This document shows, piece by piece, positions 38,663 through 48,388 of a stretch of DNA of 64,000 nucleotides. The translations under genes were made by a program, and so were the position numbers. How positions within the stretch are numbered: position 1 is the first letter of the stretch; every line of letters starts with the position of its first letter. The DNA comes from Bacillus suaedaesalsae (GTDB taxonomy: Bacteria; Bacillota; Bacilli; Bacillales; SA4): NCBI RefSeq assembly GCF_016890225.1, contig NZ_JAFELM010000044.1, positions 1-64,000 on the forward strand, read 5' to 3'. The notes beneath the pieces were generated by a model. The model worked only from the letters and a program-made list of their open reading frames with translations. It had not been told where the DNA came from and did not search any database.

Positions 38663-38990
38663 CTAGTAGCACCACTTTCTTTATAAACTGTTCGTTATAT
38701 TTGTTTTTCCCGTTTACAACATTATCATACTTTTCTTCAATGTCTAGTATTTCTATTGGAATTTTAAAACGGTATGAGTAAAGTTGCAACTTCTTTAAGT
38801 GAATTTTAATATATATATTTATATGTTGTGATTAGAGAAGATTGTGTCCATTCTATTATGTATTTACGCACCTGAGACAATTTTTCAACAAGGTTGTCGT
38901 AATATGAGCGAATTTTTTGCCTTTTATCGGCGAACAACTCTCGTTTTCTTAGACTTCATTCTCCAACTACATAGGCTAAAAATAAAGATA
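38663..38990. other. AT-rich intergenic space between 6S RNA and tcdA
   Basis: I see no coding frame with a ribosome site and no strong hairpin here. The stretch presumably contains the tcdA promoter, but no convincing -35/-10 pair was found by eye. Confidence 0.4.
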
Positions 38991-38991
38991 C

Positions 38992-39211
38992 AAAAAACCT
39001 ATGCCTAAGCATAGGTTCATTTCATTGTTCAAGAAGTCCCGATTGTGCCGCCCGGCCTTCGTTTTGAACCCGCACCTAAGCAGGTGGGTGCCCTGTTCTA
39101 ACGTATGTAAGTCCAGTAATAGGCATTTACGCGGTTAAGAAACTCCGGGCTCCCGGATAACATATTGTTCGGTCAAAACAATAGGTTATAAGACGAACAC
39201 ATCAGGACTTT
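38992..39211 (-). ncRNA. bsrA: 6S-1 RNA
   Basis: 6S RNA binds the sigma-A RNA polymerase holoenzyme as a promoter mimic. The site from which product RNA is made reads GTTCGGTCAAAACA from 39167 on the plus strand, matching the known B. subtilis 6S-1 pRNA start (GUUCGGUCAAAAC). The RNA begins near 39211 (AAGTCCTGATGTGTTCG) and forms a long rod with GGGAGCCCGGAG and GGGCACCCACC arms. It ends at a terminator, AACCTATGC/GCATAGGTT plus six T. Location next to aspS equals that of B. subtilis bsrA. The ends are estimates. Confidence 0.9.
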
Positions 39212-39219
39212 GTAAAATA

Positions 39220-39248
39220 ATCATACCATATCCAAATTCCCGATTCAA
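39220..39248 (-). promoter_or_regulatory. sigma-A promoter of 6S-1 RNA
   Basis: On the minus strand TTGAAT (39243-39248) and TATGAT (39220-39225) are 17 bases apart. The RNA would start 8-9 bases downstream at about 39211. The promoter lies just past the aspS stop, so 6S RNA is transcribed separately. Confidence 0.75.
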
Positions 39249-39268
39249 GGAACACCTAAGAAGAAGAA

Positions 39269-41050
39269 TTAATCTTGTTTTACTTTTTCTTTAAGGTTTA
39301 ACTTCAAGTGAAGGTCATCCAATTGTTGCTCCGATACTGCTCCTGGTGCATCTGTTAACGGATCGCTTGCACTTGCTGTCTTAGGGAAGGCAATTGTATC
39401 TCTTAAGTTACTTCTTCCAGCCAGTAGCATCACTAAACGGTCTAGACCTAGTGCAATTCCACCATGTGGAGGTGTTCCATATTCAAATGCTTCCAGTAAG
39501 AAACCGAATTGTTCTCTTGCCTCTTCTTGTGTAAATCCTAACGTCGCAAACATTTTTTCTTGAATATCACGTTCGAAAATACGAAGTGAACCTCCACCTA
39601 ACTCATATCCATTTAATACGAGGTCATACGCCTCAGCACGAACACTTCCTGGATCTGTTGAAAGTTTCTCAAGATCTTCTCTAGCTGGCATTGTAAACGG
39701 ATGATGAGCAGCGAAATAACGCCCTGCATCTTCGTCATATTCAAGTAATGGCCATTCTGTTACCCATAGGAAGTTGTATTTTGATTCATCAATTAATTTA
39801 CGTTCTTTTCCTAATTTCATACGCAGTGCACCTAAAGCGTCAGCAACTACAGGCGTTTTGTCAGCAACAAATAATAATAAGTCGTTTTCCTCTACAGATA
39901 ACGCTGAAGTTAGAAGAGCTTGTTCTTCTTCGTTAAAGAATTTAGAAATTGGACCTTTAAGCCCTTCTGCCTCTGCCTTTAGCCATGCTAAACCTTTTGC
40001 ACCATATACCGCAACATATTCTGTTAAGGCATCAATATCCTTTCTAGAATAATCTGACGCCCCGCCTTTTACATTGATCGCTTTTACCTTTCCACCGTTT
40101 TCAACAGCCGAGCTGAATACTTTAAAGCCAGATTCTCTTACAAGATCAGAAACATCCATTAATTCCATCCCAAAGCGTGTATCTGGTTTATCTGAACCAA
40201 AGCGGTCCATCGCTTCTTGGTATGTCATTCTCGGAAATGGAGTTGAAATTTCAAGACCTTTCGCACCTTGTACTACTTGTTGCATCATTTTCTCCATTAG
40301 TGAGATAATCTCTTCTTGGTTCATAAATGATGTTTCAATATCAATTTGTGTAAATTCAGGTTGACGATCTGCACGAAGGTCTTCGTCTCGGAAGCAGCGT
40401 GCTACTTGATAATAACGCTCGAAACCACCAACCATTAATAACTGTTTGAATAGCTGTGGAGATTGAGGCAGTGCATAAAATTCTCCAGGATGAACACGGC
40501 TAGGAACTAAATAGTCTCTCGCTCCTTCTGGAGTACTCTTTGTTAAAATCGGTGTTTCAACTTCTAGGAAGCCCTCTGCATCTAAGAAGTTTCTCATTGT
40601 TTTTGTCACGTTATGTCTTAGTTTAAATGTTTCTACCATTTCAGGTCTTCTTAAGTCTAAGTAACGATATTTTAAACGAATGTCCTCTGACACATCCGTT
40701 TGATCAGAAATCGCAAACGGAGGAGTTTTTGCTGCATTTAGTATTTCAATTTTCTCTGCCACTATTTCAATTTTTCCAGTTTTCATGTTTGAATTGACAG
40801 TTTGTTCCGATCTTGCTATGACTTTCCCTTCTACTGCAACAACATACTCACTTCTAATACCTTCTGCAATTTTTAGGGCTTCTTCTGAAACATCCGGGTT
40901 AAAAACAATTTGTACAATTCCAGCTCTATCACGTAAATCGATAAAAATTAATCCACCTAAGTCACGACGTTTGTTTACCCAGCCCTTTAGCTGCACTGAC
41001 TGACCGATTTGATGTTCTGTTACATCACCACAATAATGTGTTCTTTCCAT
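39269..41050 (-). CDS. aspS: aspartyl-tRNA synthetase
   Basis: AspRS charges tRNA-Asp. The 593-residue protein shows the N-terminal OB fold ([21 protein letters not shown] as two blocks), class II motif 2 ([19 protein letters not shown]), the GAD-type insertion typical of bacterial AspRS, and motif 3 [22 protein letters not shown] precedes ATG 41050. It lies 17 bases after hisS and is controlled through the histidine T-box leader. Whether it is discriminating for tRNA-Asn is not visible. Confidence 0.96.
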   Translation of the reverse strand: MERTHYCGDVTEHQIGQSVQLKGWVNKRRDLGGLIFIDLRDRAGIVQIVFNPDVSEEALKIAEGIRSEYVVAVEGKVIARSEQTVNSNMKTGKIEIVAEKIEILNAAKTPPFAISDQTDVSEDIRLKYRYLDLRRPEMVETFKLRHNVTKTMRNFLDAEGFLEVETPILTKSTPEGARDYLVPSRVHPGEFYALPQSPQLFKQLLMVGGFERYYQVARCFRDEDLRADRQPEFTQIDIETSFMNQEEIISLMEKMMQQVVQGAKGLEISTPFPRMTYQEAMDRFGSDKPDTRFGMELMDVSDLVRESGFKVFSSAVENGGKVKAINVKGGASDYSRKDIDALTEYVAVYGAKGLAWLKAEAEGLKGPISKFFNEEEQALLTSALSVEENDLLLFVADKTPVVADALGALRMKLGKERKLIDESKYNFLWVTEWPLLEYDEDAGRYFAAHHPFTMPAREDLEKLSTDPGSVRAEAYDLVLNGYELGGGSLRIFERDIQEKMFATLGFTQEEAREQFGFLLEAFEYGTPPHGGIALGLDRLVMLLAGRSNLRDTIAFPKTASASDPLTDAPGAVSEQQLDDLHLKLNLKEKVKQD

Positions 41051-41067
41051 TCTCTCTCCTCCTATTT

Positions 41068-42339
41068 TTATCCCAATTTCCCTTTTACTACATCAACTAG
41101 TGTTTCTATTACTACTTCTTCTTGTGTCCCAGCTTGTAAATCCTTAATTGATACCACATTTCTTTCTAGCTCTTCATCCCCGATAATGATGACGAACTTC
41201 GCATTTAAACGATCAGCACTTTTAAATTGTGCTTTTATCTTTCGATCTAAATAATCTGTTTCTACAGAGAGACCTGCTTTTCGAAGCTCATTGACGAGGT
41301 GTATACTCTTCTTTTTTGCCATTTCACCTAACGTTACAACATAGCATTGAATGCCTGTCTCAATTGGTAAATCAATATTCTCAGCTTGAAGAGCTAATAA
41401 CAATCTTTCAATACTTAAAGCAAACCCTATACCCGGTGTTTCAGGTCCACCTAAGTCTTTTGCAAGTCCGTTGTATCGTCCTCCACCACTGAGCGTCGTA
41501 ATTGCACCAAAGCCTTCTGCATCACTCATAATTTCAAACGCAGTATGATTATAGTAATCTAACCCGCGTACTAGTCCAGGATCAACGACAAACGGGATTC
41601 CCATCGTATTTAAGTAATCTTGAACCTTTTCAAAGTAAACTCTTGACTCATCGTTCAAGTAATCTAATATTGACGGAGCTGTATCCATTAATGGATGTTC
41701 TCTATCTTTCTTACAATCCAAAATTCGAAGAGGATTCGTTCCAAGTCTATTTTGACAATCAGAACAAAACTCTGAAATGTGTGGTGTAAAGTGAGAAACA
41801 AGTGCATTTTTATGTGCAATTCTACTTTCCTGGTCACCGAGACTATTAATAATAAGCTTTAATCTCGTTAAACCAAGACCTTGATACATTTGCATTGCAA
41901 GAGAAATTACCTCTGCATCAATGGCAGGATCTGCACTTCCTAAAGCCTCGATACCAAACTGTACAAACTGACGATAGCGACCAGATTGTGGTCTTTCATA
42001 TCGAAACATCGGACCGATATAGTAAAGTTTTACAGGTTGATCCGCCCAGCCAAACATCTTATTTTCTACAAATGAACGTACAGTGGATGCTGTTCCTTCG
42101 GGGCGTAACGTAATGCTCCGACCACCTCTATCTTCAAACGTGTACATTTCCTTTTGAACGATATCTGTTGTATCCCCTACTCCCCTTTGAAATAGATCTG
42201 TATGTTCAAATATTGGAGTTCGGATTTCTTTGTAGTTAAACCTTTTACATAAGTCTCGTGCTTGTTCTTCGATAAATTGCCATTTTTCAACAACGCCAGG
42301 CAAAATATCTTGTGTTCCCCTTGGGATTTGAATTGCCAT
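41068..42339 (-). CDS. hisS: histidyl-tRNA synthetase
   Basis: HisRS charges tRNA-His. In 423 residues it has class II motif 1 to 3, the histidine motifs [14 protein letters not shown] and GGGRYNGL, and a C-terminal anticodon-binding domain (residues from about 330). The start [13 protein letters not shown] follows AGGAGG with normal spacing. It is first in the hisS-aspS operon behind a T-box leader and a consensus promoter. Confidence 0.96.
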   Translation of the reverse strand: MAIQIPRGTQDILPGVVEKWQFIEEQARDLCKRFNYKEIRTPIFEHTDLFQRGVGDTTDIVQKEMYTFEDRGGRSITLRPEGTASTVRSFVENKMFGWADQPVKLYYIGPMFRYERPQSGRYRQFVQFGIEALGSADPAIDAEVISLAMQMYQGLGLTRLKLIINSLGDQESRIAHKNALVSHFTPHISEFCSDCQNRLGTNPLRILDCKKDREHPLMDTAPSILDYLNDESRVYFEKVQDYLNTMGIPFVVDPGLVRGLDYYNHTAFEIMSDAEGFGAITTLSGGGRYNGLAKDLGGPETPGIGFALSIERLLLALQAENIDLPIETGIQCYVVTLGEMAKKKSIHLVNELRKAGLSVETDYLDRKIKAQFKSADRLNAKFVIIIGDEELERNVVSIKDLQAGTQEEVVIETLVDVVKGKLG

Positions 42340-42389
42340 TGATTTTCCCTCCTATTGAATGGTGATTACTGAAGCAGACCAAGGAAAAT

Positions 42390-42681
42390 AAAAAAAGCCC
42401 CCGTTCCTACTCCTAATGAAGTAGGGACGAGAGCTAAACCCGTGGTGCCACCCTAATTGAAGTTATATGTAACTCATGTTTTTACACATACAAATTTTAA
42501 ACTTCCACTTTAAACAGTTAACGCCTGCCTGCGTTCATCTCCTACTACATTCGGAGAGAAACCTACGGAGTGTCATTCATTAAGGCATCATGCAGAAATA
42601 CTCGCAGCCAAGGTATTTCATCTCTGGTCATTTGTTTCTTAATTACTTGTCTCCATCATTGGTTATACGTATATTCGATTG
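42390..42681 (-). promoter_or_regulatory. T-box riboswitch leader of hisS-aspS
   Basis: The T-box sequence AGGGTGGCACCACGGG is read on the minus strand from 42439-42454. A terminator follows: AGCTCTCGTCCCTACT pairs with AGTAGGAACGGGGGCT, then seven T. A His codon CAC at 42570-42572 sits where the specifier is expected (GAATGACACUCC). The leader should sense uncharged tRNA-His. Confidence 0.9.
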
Positions 42682-42687
42682 TTAATT

Positions 42688-42716
42688 ATAATACGGATGT
42701 TTAATTGCATTGTCAA
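42688..42716 (-). promoter_or_regulatory. sigma-A promoter of hisS-aspS
   Basis: Minus-strand TTGACA (42711-42716) and TATTAT (42688-42693) are separated by 17 bases, directly upstream of the T-box leader. Confidence 0.8.
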
Positions 42717-42860
42717 GAAAATTTATCCTATTCTAACTGTAGCAAATTCCCACTTCTAAACTTAGGAAGTCAGCACTCTAAACTGAAGTTTCACTGTTAA
42801 CCTAAGTTCCTCTTCTAACCCATTAGGGCAAAGTCATCCCCTATGATTGAAATTTTCACA

Positions 42861-43037
42861 TTAAGAGCGACCTAAATGCTTTTTTAATTGTTTTACTTCA
42901 CGAATAGAAAGACCAAATTCAGATGCTAATTCCATTGTTGTATTTACGTTCTCTTTTTCAATAAAATCATGAAAGTTTACCCCAAATAATTGTCCAGTAC
43001 CATTTGAGACAAATTCACTTTTATCGCTGTATCTCAT
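42861..43037 (-). CDS. yrzK: YrzK-like small protein
   Basis: A 58-residue cytoplasmic protein whose C-terminal part (TTMELASEFGLSIREVKQLKKHLGRS) looks like a helix-turn-helix similar to sigma region 4. ATG 43037 (MRYSDKSEFVSNGTG) has GGAAG at good spacing; an upstream start at 43079 does not. Position between hisS and the amidase gene matches B. subtilis yrzK. Function is unknown; a DNA-binding or anti-sigma type role is only suggested by the helices. Confidence 0.72.
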   Translation of the reverse strand: MRYSDKSEFVSNGTGQLFGVNFHDFIEKENVNTTMELASEFGLSIREVKQLKKHLGRS

Positions 43038-43213
43038 GATATCTTCCTTTCCAAAATCCAAAAATATATTTTCTATCATTTATCTTGCCCAGTAAGTTCA
43101 ATTTATTTCAAAAAAAGACAAGGAATTTCACAACTTTTATCGAACTCTATTAGTTGGATTAAAACAAACTCCTAAAATTACGTGCTTGCTAGACAAAAGG
43201 AGGTTTTTCAACA

Positions 43214-44977
43214 TTGAAAAAGGCAATGACATTAATTTTAGCTTTAACCTTAGTTCTATCTATTTATGTACCAACACCTATTCATTCAGAAGCTACGAAA
43301 GTAGTCATCACAGCTGACAGCTTAAAAGTTCGTTCAGGTCCAGGGTTATCTTATCCTGTCGTATATGGTGTAAAACAAAATGAAAGCTATGAAGTCATTT
43401 CGAAAGAAGGTGACTGGATAAAAATTAAGCTTTCAAAAAATGCCAGTGGCTGGATCGCAAGTTGGTTTGCAAAAGAACAATCCAGTTCCTCTACAACTTC
43501 TCCAGCTAAACCTGAAGTTAAAGCAGATGAAAAGTTGATATCAAATGCGGATGGATTACGCATCAGAAAAGGTCCTGGAACTAGTTTTCAAGTAGTTGGT
43601 TCAGTTAATAAAGGGGACGTGCTTGAGTACAAGGAAAAAAGCGAAAGCTGGATAAAGATTTCGTTTAAGCAATTTGAAGGTTGGGTTCACAGTGACTACT
43701 TAAAAGGAATCCCAACTGAAGAAAAGAAACAAACACCAAACACAACAGTATTAAAAAAAGGAATAGTTAAAGCTACATCCTTAAAGGTTAGAGAAAAAGG
43801 TTCATTATCAAGTGCTGTTATCGGCAGTTTAGAAAACGGGGACTCGGTAAGCATTTATGGGGAGCAAGGAAGCTGGTATGAAATTGCATTAAATGGCTCT
43901 AAAAGAGGCTGGGTTCACAGGGATTATATTACGATTAGTAAATCTGAGGAACAGCCTAAAAACGATGATAAACCCGCAACTACTACAACAGCCGTTGTTA
44001 CAGCATCACTCTTAAATGTTCGTGACCAAAATACGTTGGATGGTAAGGTCATCGATAAGGTGAAAAAGGGAGATAAGCTAACAGTTTTATATGAACAAAA
44101 CAATTGGAGTAATGTTAAGCTACCGAACGGAAAAGAAGGCTGGGTTGCTGGATGGTATTTAGAGAAGACAACATCTAGTACGACTCCTGAGGAGCCTAAA
44201 AACTCAGATACATCAACGGTAACTATTCTCTATGACACAACGAATATTAGAAAAGGACCTTCGACTTCAGATTCCATTGTTGCAAGAGCCAATCAAGGAG
44301 ATACCTTTACTATTATTGAAAAGGTAAATGATTGGTATAAAATATCTTTAGGTAATGGGAAAGAAGGCTATGTCGCAGGATGGATTGTTTCGACTACTGG
44401 TTCTATCGGAAAAGTCGAAAAGCCAGGAATGAATCAATACTTAGATGGTAAGACGATTGTCATTGATCCAGGGCACGGTGGAGCAGATAGTGGAGCCATA
44501 GGAGTAAAAGGAAATTTCGAAAAAACGCTAACTCTTAGAACGGCAAAACTATTAGATGAAAAGCTACGTGCTGCAGGTGCTAAAACCATACTTACACGAA
44601 GTCAAGATGTGTATGTAAGTTTAAGTAATCGCGTCAGTCTTTCTAATTATTATCAAGCTGATGCATTTTTAAGTTTACATTATGATAGCACGGTGTATCC
44701 TTCAGTTAATGGTATTACAACATACTACTATGATAAGTCGAAGGATTATAAATTAGCTGAAACTCTTCAATCTGAAATGATAAAGCAGACGTCTTTCCGG
44801 AACAGAGGAGCTAAGTATGCTAATTTTCAAGTACTAAGGCAGAATAAACGGCCTTCTGTATTGTTAGAGCTTGGGTTTTTAAGTAACATTTCTGAAGAAG
44901 CACACGTAGTAACTTCTACTTACCAAGAAAGAGTCACAACTGCTATATTCAATGGCTTGGCTCAACAATTTAAATAA
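43214..44977 (+). CDS. yrvJ: N-acetylmuramoyl-L-alanine amidase with five SH3b domains
   Basis: A secreted cell-wall hydrolase of 587 residues. A signal peptide (about 1-25, MKKAMTLILALTLVLSIYV) is followed by five bacterial SH3 domains at about 28-87, 105-164, 182-241, 258-317 and 334-393, each with the VRSGPG-like start and GW(I/V) end, linked by Ser/Thr/Pro/Lys stretches. The zinc amidase_3 domain (about 411-585) has His421 in DPGHGG, Glu436, His489 in SLHYDS and catalytic Glu552 in LLELGF. The start is TTG behind AAAGGAGG. It fits YrvJ by position. Confidence 0.9.
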   Translation: MKKAMTLILALTLVLSIYVPTPIHSEATKVVITADSLKVRSGPGLSYPVVYGVKQNESYEVISKEGDWIKIKLSKNASGWIASWFAKEQSSSSTTSPAKPEVKADEKLISNADGLRIRKGPGTSFQVVGSVNKGDVLEYKEKSESWIKISFKQFEGWVHSDYLKGIPTEEKKQTPNTTVLKKGIVKATSLKVREKGSLSSAVIGSLENGDSVSIYGEQGSWYEIALNGSKRGWVHRDYITISKSEEQPKNDDKPATTTTAVVTASLLNVRDQNTLDGKVIDKVKKGDKLTVLYEQNNWSNVKLPNGKEGWVAGWYLEKTTSSTTPEEPKNSDTSTVTILYDTTNIRKGPSTSDSIVARANQGDTFTIIEKVNDWYKISLGNGKEGYVAGWIVSTTGSIGKVEKPGMNQYLDGKTIVIDPGHGGADSGAIGVKGNFEKTLTLRTAKLLDEKLRAAGAKTILTRSQDVYVSLSNRVSLSNYYQADAFLSLHYDSTVYPSVNGITTYYYDKSKDYKLAETLQSEMIKQTSFRNRGAKYANFQVLRQNKRPSVLLELGFLSNISEEAHVVTSTYQERVTTAIFNGLAQQFK

Positions 44978-45004
44978 AAAAGAAGCCACTTGGCTTCTTT
45001 TTTA
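44977..45004. terminator. bidirectional terminator between yrvJ and dtd
   Basis: AAAAGAAGCCA and TGGCTTCTTTT pair perfectly around a very small loop, with A and T runs at both ends. It sits between the two stop codons. Confidence 0.85.
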
Positions 45005-45442
45005 TTTGCTTTCTATTATTAAGGTTACAGGTCCTTCATTCACAAACTTCACATCCATCATGGCACCAAACATACCTGTTTCCACGTGAATGCCGAGTCT
45101 ACGAAGTTCCTCATTAAATTCATCATATACCGTTTTTGCGTAATCGGGTTTTGCAGCATCCATAAAGTTAGGACGTCTTCCTTTTTTACAGTCACCGTAT
45201 AACGTAAACTGCGAAACTGAAAGTATCTCACCTTGAATATCGAGTAAAGAATGATTCATTTTTCCTTCATCATCTTCAAAGATCCGTAGGTTTGCTATCT
45301 TTTCAGCAACGTATTTAACATCCTCTTCTGTGTCAGTGTGAGTTACACCTACTAATAGCATTAGTCCTTTGTTAATGTGACCCACGACATTTCCCTCTAC
45401 TATTACCGATGCTTCTCTTGCTCTTTGTACTACTACCTTCAT
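45002..45442 (-). CDS. dtd: D-aminoacyl-tRNA deacylase
   Basis: Dtd removes D-amino acids wrongly attached to tRNA. The 146-residue protein has the two active-site motifs, [10 protein letters not shown] and the cross-subunit [18 protein letters not shown] loop (Gly-x-Pro class type). ATG 45442 ([13 protein letters not shown]) has AAGGTGAG upstream. It lies 11 bases after rel on the same strand, the standard Bacilli arrangement. Confidence 0.94.
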   Translation of the reverse strand: MKVVVQRAREASVIVEGNVVGHINKGLMLLVGVTHTDTEEDVKYVAEKIANLRIFEDDEGKMNHSLLDIQGEILSVSQFTLYGDCKKGRRPNFMDAAKPDYAKTVYDEFNEELRRLGIHVETGMFGAMMDVKFVNEGPVTLIIESK

Positions 45443-45453
45443 TGTCACTCACC

Positions 45454-47655
45454 TTAATGCATCATTCTTCTAACCGCATAAATATCTGGAATTTGTTTAA
45501 TTCGGTCAACAACCTTTTGTAGATGGTTGACATTATGAATAGAAATTGCCATTGAGATTGTTGCCATTTTGTTTCGGTCTGACTTCCCTGAAACAGCTGT
45601 AATATTTGTTTTCGTTTCGTTTACAGCCTGAAGAACTTCATTCAGCAAACCTCTTCTGTCGAATCCAGAAATCTCAATCTCAACATTATATTCTTTTCCT
45701 TCTTTTGCATTGCCTTCCCATTCTACAGATAAGAGGCGATCCTTCGTTTCCTCTGTATGAATGTTTGTACAATCTTCCCTGTGTATAGAGACTCCACGTC
45801 CTTTTGTAACAAAGCCTACTATTTCATCACCAGGCACAGGGTTACAGCATTTAGAAAGACGTATGAGTAAATTATCAATTCCTTCTACGCGGACGCCACT
45901 ATCCTTTTTCTTAGATACAGAGAATTTCTTTAAGTCTTGTACCGCTTCAACAATTGATGTCTCTTGCTCTAAATCACGTTTTCTACGCCATTTTTCAGTT
46001 AATCTTGTTGCAATTTGAGCAGCTGTAATTCCGTTATAACCAACTGCTGCGTACATGTCTTCATCGTTCGAGAAATTAAACTTATCAGCTACTCTTTTTA
46101 GATTTTCTGAGGAAAGTATTTCTTTCATCTCAACGTCCAACGATAACGCCTTAATTTCTTTTTCTACAAGTTCTTTCCCTTTTACAACGTTTTCATCACG
46201 TCGTTGCTTTTTAAAGAACTGTCTAATTTTATTTTTCGCTTGAGACGTTTGAGCAAGTTTTAACCAATCTTGGCTCGGACCATAGGAATGCTTAGAGGTT
46301 AAAATCTCAACGATATCACCCGTTTTTAGCTTATAGTCAAGAGTGACCATTTTACCGTTTACTTTCGCTCCAATTGTTTTATTTCCGATTTCAGAGTGAA
46401 TTCGGTATGAGAAGTCAATTGGGACAGATCCTGATGGTAATTCGAACACATCTCCTTTTGGAGTAAATACGAAAACCATATCAGAAAATAAATCGATCTT
46501 TAAAGACTCCATAAACTCTTCAGCATTATTAGCGTCATTTTGCCATTCTAGAATTTCTCTAAACCATGTAAGTTTCTTCTCAAACGATTCTTGCTCACTC
46601 AATTGTTTATTTTCTTTATATGCCCAATGAGCGGCAATCCCGTATTCTGCAATTTGGTGCATTTCACTCGTTCTAATTTGAACTTCTAATGGGTCCCCTT
46701 GTGGACCAATAACGGTTGTATGCAGAGATTGATACATGTTTGCTTTTGGCATTGCGATATAATCCTTGAAACGTCCAGGCATTGGCTTCCAGCATGTATG
46801 AATAATTCCTAAAATCGCATAGCAATCCTTTATGCTGTTCACTACAATACGAACGGCAAGTAAATCATAAATCTCGTTGAATTGTTTATTTTGCATCGCC
46901 ATTTTTCGATAAATGCTATAAATATGCTTAGGTCTGCCGGAGATCTCCGCATGAATGGATACTTCTTTTAGACGGTCTCGCACCTCATTCATTACTTCTT
47001 CCAAGTATTGCTCACGTTCTGCACGCTTCTTTTTCATTAAATTAACAATACGATAATATTGTTGCGGATTTAGATATCTTAGTGCAGTATCTTCAAGCTC
47101 CCACTTAATCTTTGATATCCCTAATCGATGTGCCAAAGGTGCAAAAATTTCAAGAGTTTCATTCGAGATACGGCGTTGTTTTTCCTGTGGTAAGTGCTTA
47201 AGTGTCCTCATGTTATGAAGACGGTCAGCAAGCTTAATTAAAATAACACGAATATCTTGTGCCATTGCAACGAACATCTTACGGTGATTTTCTGCTTGTT
47301 GTTCTTCTTGAGATTTATATTTGATTTTACCTAGCTTTGTGACACCATCAACTAGCATTGCAACCTCTTTGTCGAATTCCTCTTCGAGATCCTGCAATGT
47401 TACATTCGTGTCCTCTACTACATCATGAAGAAAGCCAGCCGATATCGTAACGGGGTCCATCTCTAAATCAACTAAAATACCCGCTACTTGAATTGGATGT
47501 ATAATATAGGGTTCACCTGATTTTCTATATTGCTCCTCATGAGCTTTATTTGCATACTCGTATGCTTTTTGTACGAGTTTTATATCTTTTTCATTTAAGT
47601 ATTTTGCAGCCTTTTCAATTACTTGATTAGCTGTCAGTACTTGCTCGTTTGCCAT
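45454..47655 (-). CDS. relA: bifunctional (p)ppGpp synthetase/hydrolase Rel
   Basis: Rel makes and degrades the stringent-response alarmone (p)ppGpp at the ribosome. In 733 residues the order is: HD hydrolase with His77-Asp78 in FLHDVVED, synthetase domain with SIYRKM and GIAAHWAYKE, TGS domain (DLFSDMVFVFTPKGDVFELP), a conserved Cys-containing zinc-finger region (SKCCNPVPGDEIVGF, GVSIHREDC) and a C-terminal ACT domain. The HD domain is intact, so it should both make and hydrolyse. It follows apt, but hairpins lie between. Confidence 0.95.
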   Translation of the reverse strand: MANEQVLTANQVIEKAAKYLNEKDIKLVQKAYEYANKAHEEQYRKSGEPYIIHPIQVAGILVDLEMDPVTISAGFLHDVVEDTNVTLQDLEEEFDKEVAMLVDGVTKLGKIKYKSQEEQQAENHRKMFVAMAQDIRVILIKLADRLHNMRTLKHLPQEKQRRISNETLEIFAPLAHRLGISKIKWELEDTALRYLNPQQYYRIVNLMKKKRAEREQYLEEVMNEVRDRLKEVSIHAEISGRPKHIYSIYRKMAMQNKQFNEIYDLLAVRIVVNSIKDCYAILGIIHTCWKPMPGRFKDYIAMPKANMYQSLHTTVIGPQGDPLEVQIRTSEMHQIAEYGIAAHWAYKENKQLSEQESFEKKLTWFREILEWQNDANNAEEFMESLKIDLFSDMVFVFTPKGDVFELPSGSVPIDFSYRIHSEIGNKTIGAKVNGKMVTLDYKLKTGDIVEILTSKHSYGPSQDWLKLAQTSQAKNKIRQFFKKQRRDENVVKGKELVEKEIKALSLDVEMKEILSSENLKRVADKFNFSNDEDMYAAVGYNGITAAQIATRLTEKWRRKRDLEQETSIVEAVQDLKKFSVSKKKDSGVRVEGIDNLLIRLSKCCNPVPGDEIVGFVTKGRGVSIHREDCTNIHTEETKDRLLSVEWEGNAKEGKEYNVEIEISGFDRRGLLNEVLQAVNETKTNITAVSGKSDRNKMATISMAISIHNVNHLQKVVDRIKQIPDIYAVRRMMH

Positions 47656-47683
47656 GGAATCACCTGATTTTAAGTGTGTAATA

Positions 47684-47709
47684 AAAAAAGAAGAGAGTAT
47701 TCTCTCTTT
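47684..47709 (-). terminator. hairpin just upstream of relA
   Basis: On the minus strand AAGAGAG and CTCTCTT form a stem with a 4-base loop, followed by C and seven T, ending about 30 bases before the relA start. It looks like a terminator or attenuator controlling entry into relA. Confidence 0.6.
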
Positions 47710-47823
47710 ATTCCTTTATTCAAACTATTAGATTAAAATTATTATTGTTACTATTATCTTGAAAAAACGTACAGATGTAAAGGAATAACACTAACTTTTC
47801 ACTCACAAATACTGCCAGTATAA

Positions 47824-47850
47824 GAAAAAGAGTGCCATTTAGACACTCAT
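47824..47850 (-). terminator. apt terminator
   Basis: GAGTG and CACTC pair around a 9-base loop, with five T on the minus strand directly after the apt stop. The stem is short. Confidence 0.55.
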
Positions 47851-47860
47851 GTTGGTTTTA

Positions 47861-48373
47861 TTAATATTGCATTAAAGTTAAAACGTCGTAACCATCAAGC
47901 TTTGAACGGCCATCTAAATAAGATAATTCGATTAAGAATGCAATACCCGCTACAACTCCACCTAGTTGTTCTACTAGCTTAATTGTCGCATCAATTGTTC
48001 CACCAGTTGCTAAAAGGTCATCTGTAATTAGAACACGTTGACCTGGTTTGATTGCATCTTTGTGCATTGTAAGTACGTCTTTACCGTACTCTAGACCATA
48101 CTCAACCTTCACTACTTCACGTGGAAGTTTTCCTTCTTTTCTTACAGGAGCAAATCCTACTTCAAGTGCATACGCAACTGGACACCCGATGATGAATCCT
48201 CTCGCTTCTGGTCCAACTACTAAGTCAATCTTCTTTTCTTTTGCGAATTTAACAATTTCGTCAGTAGCAGCCTTGTAAGCCTCACCATTGTCCATTAATG
48301 TTGTAATGTCTTTGAATTGAATTCCTTCTTTTGGCCAATCCGGTACGATTGTTATAAACTTTTTGAAATCCAT
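47861..48373 (-). CDS. apt: adenine phosphoribosyltransferase
   Basis: Apt salvages adenine to AMP with PRPP. The 170-residue protein has the PRPP loop [13 protein letters not shown] and the [18 protein letters not shown] segment of type I phosphoribosyltransferases. The usual Bacilli order recJ-apt-relA is kept. Start ATG 48373 ([18 protein letters not shown]) lies 15 bases after recJ. Confidence 0.95.
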   Translation of the reverse strand: MDFKKFITIVPDWPKEGIQFKDITTLMDNGEAYKAATDEIVKFAKEKKIDLVVGPEARGFIIGCPVAYALEVGFAPVRKEGKLPREVVKVEYGLEYGKDVLTMHKDAIKPGQRVLITDDLLATGGTIDATIKLVEQLGGVVAGIAFLIELSYLDGRSKLDGYDVLTLMQY

Positions 48374-48388
48374 TATGTTAATTGCCTC

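Noticed and set aside
42740-42860. Inverted repeat AACTTAGG/CCTAAGTT between yrzK and the hisS leader
   Set aside because: The arms are short and about 40 bases apart with no T run; too weak to call a terminator or element.
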